A DNA stretch of 64,000 bases, from NCBI RefSeq assembly GCF_010731115.1, contig NZ_AP022616.1, positions 3,348,001 to 3,412,000 on the forward strand, written 5' to 3'. Below are positions 63,178-64,000 of the stretch, piece after piece. The stretch comes from Mycolicibacterium phocaicum. GTDB taxonomy: Bacteria; Actinomycetota; Actinomycetes; Mycobacteriales; Mycobacteriaceae. The position numbers were made by a program, and so were the translations under genes. The first letter of the stretch is position 1. Each line of letters begins with the position of its first letter. The notes under the pieces are model-generated. The model had not been told where the DNA came from, did no database searches, and worked only from the letters and a program-made list of their open reading frames with translations.

Positions 63178-63306
63178 TCCTCGCTCCCTGTTCGCCGACC
63201 ACCCCTGGCGGTCGTCGTGTAGCCGCGGTCACCGCTGTCGCAGCGACGTCACGTGCGTCACAGGCAAGGCCCCGATGTGGGCACCGACCTGCATCAATCA
63301 ATTCGC

Positions 63307-63359
63307 TTAACTTGTCTAAGTTTACCTTGGTGGATACGCTGAGTCTGCCGATCGGCAGA
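63307..63359. promoter_or_regulatory. Two palindromes between tetR and mmpS
   Basis: TTAACTTGTCTAAGTTTA (63307-63324) is a near-palindrome with AACTT/AAGTT arms, and TCTGCCGATCGGCAGA (63344-63359) is a perfect 16-bp palindrome. Both lie in the divergent spacer and are candidate operators for the adjacent TetR protein. Confidence 0.55.
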
Positions 63360-63461
63360 TTGAAATGTGACACCTGTGGGCGCCGCACAAACGGTACGCA
63401 GCGTCCCAGGTCACAGGGTCCGCCGAGGTATGTCGAGCAATCGAAGGACGGGGAGGTCAGC

Positions 63462-63485
63462 ATGACCAAGGAGATCGCCGCGTGA
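63462..63485 (+). CDS. Seven-residue leader peptide coupled to mmpS
   Basis: GGGGAGGTC precedes an ATG at 63462 that opens MTKEIAA and stops in the bases overlapping the mmpS start (GTGA). The good ribosome-binding site belongs to this short frame rather than to mmpS, which suggests mmpS is translated by coupling. It may have no function of its own. Confidence 0.45.
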   Translation: MTKEIAA

Positions 63486-63916
63486 TCGGCAATGCGATCA
63501 AGAAGGCGTGGATCCCGTTGCTGATCCTCGCCGTGGCCCTCGTCGCCGGTTTCACCGTGCAGCGCGTGCGCACCTACTTCGGCCAGAACCCCGTCATCGT
63601 CACCCCGCGCAACTTCGCCGACGACGCCAAACCGTTCAAGCCCAAGGTCGTCACCTACGAGATCACCGGCGAACCCGGCGCCTACGCCGACATCAACTAC
63701 CTCGACCTGGACGCCAAGCCCCAGCGCGTCGATCACGCGATGCTGCCCTGGAAACTCGTCCTGTCCACCACCGCGCCGGCGGCTTCCCCCAACATCGTCG
63801 CCCAGGGCGACGGTGACTCCATCACCTGCACCGTCCACGTCGACGACGAACTCAAAGACACCCGAACCTCCACGGGCGTCCACGCCCAGACCTTCTGCCT
63901 GGTGAAATCTGCATGA
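63482..63916 (+). CDS. mmpS: MmpS-family membrane accessory protein
   Basis: The 144-residue protein has one N-terminal transmembrane helix (KKAWIPLLILAVALVAGFTV) and a periplasmic beta-sandwich with a Cys pair (ITCTV, TFCLV), the MmpS layout. MmpS proteins work with MmpL transporters in exporting siderophores, glycopeptidolipids or drugs. The C-terminal pattern EPGAYADINYLD resembles the MmpS4/5 group. The GTG at 63482 overlaps a tiny upstream frame, and the stop overlaps the mmpL start (ATGA). Confidence 0.9.
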   Translation: MIGNAIKKAWIPLLILAVALVAGFTVQRVRTYFGQNPVIVTPRNFADDAKPFKPKVVTYEITGEPGAYADINYLDLDAKPQRVDHAMLPWKLVLSTTAPAASPNIVAQGDGDSITCTVHVDDELKDTRTSTGVHAQTFCLVKSA

Positions 63917-64000
63917 GCAACCACAGCCTCGACACTCCGACGGACTCGTTCCCCAAGGCCGGGCAGCCGCCGCACCGGCCGCTGATCCCCCGTCTGATCC
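63913..64000 (+). CDS. mmpL: MmpL-family RND transporter, N-terminal fragment (cut by window end)
   Basis: Only the first 29 codons are present: MSNHSLDTPTDSFPKAGQPP, then HRPLIPRLI, the polar N terminus that precedes the first transmembrane helix of MmpL proteins. The ATG overlaps the mmpS stop in ATGA. Identification rests on this start and on the mmpS neighbour. Confidence 0.75.
   Translation, partial: MSNHSLDTPTDSFPKAGQPPHRPLIPRLI

Overview
The window is high-GC actinobacterial DNA from a mycobacterium, most likely a rapid grower (Mycolicibacterium type). The evidence is a complete ESX-3 type VII secretion locus with PE5/PPE4, an MmpS/MmpL pair, a Stf0-type sulfotransferase, many apparently leaderless genes, and gene order matching the M. 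tuberculosis block Rv0269c-Rv0296c (polD2, fadD2, fadE6, VOC protein, methyltransferase, ESX-3, alpha/beta hydrolase, tam, stf0, sulfatase), interrupted here by accessory material.

Region 1-6.8 kb is a mobile-element nest. An IS3-family element (left end outside the window) carries a group II intron inside its orfA. A second, related IS3 element sits 362 bp further on with matching terminal repeats and a 4-bp target duplication. Together they leave one large Ig-like/beta-propeller protein gene in pieces. Next (6.8-8.5 kb) is a compact restriction-modification pair: a BglII-family nuclease followed by an MT-A70 methyltransferase with a fused helix-turn-helix, with two AGATCT sites in the leader between them.

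Region 8.5-17 kb holds envelope and housekeeping genes: GH16 glycosidase, PASTA-like secreted protein, Hsp70-like membrane protein, L,D-transpeptidase-like protein, PAP2 phosphatase, an NCS1-type permease with a C-terminal Cys-rich tail, and a NUDIX hydrolase. Region 17.1-22.2 kb is a sulfation module (sulfatase, stf0, cysD, cysNC): sulfate activation to PAPS, transfer to a glycan or lipid, and desulfation. After tam, an amidohydrolase and a hydrolase, the ESX-3 operon runs on the minus strand from eccA3 (40.3 kb) to eccE3 (25.6 kb), with IdeR-like boxes upstream and a perfect hairpin at the esxH/espG3 junction.

Region 40.5-52.3 kb holds two methyltransferases of one family (one frameshifted), an MpaB-like protein with TetR and AraC regulators, a VOC protein split from its TetR regulator by a degenerate IS110 element, and a TetR-hydrolase-dehydrogenase operon followed by a fused acyl-CoA dehydrogenase. 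Region 52.3-64 kb holds fadD2, a LigD-type polymerase, a STAS protein, a MerR/FMN-binding divergent pair, several secreted low-complexity envelope proteins, a Ddn-like protein, and a TetR regulator divergent from an mmpS-mmpL operon cut by the window end. No rRNA, tRNA or CRISPR array was seen.
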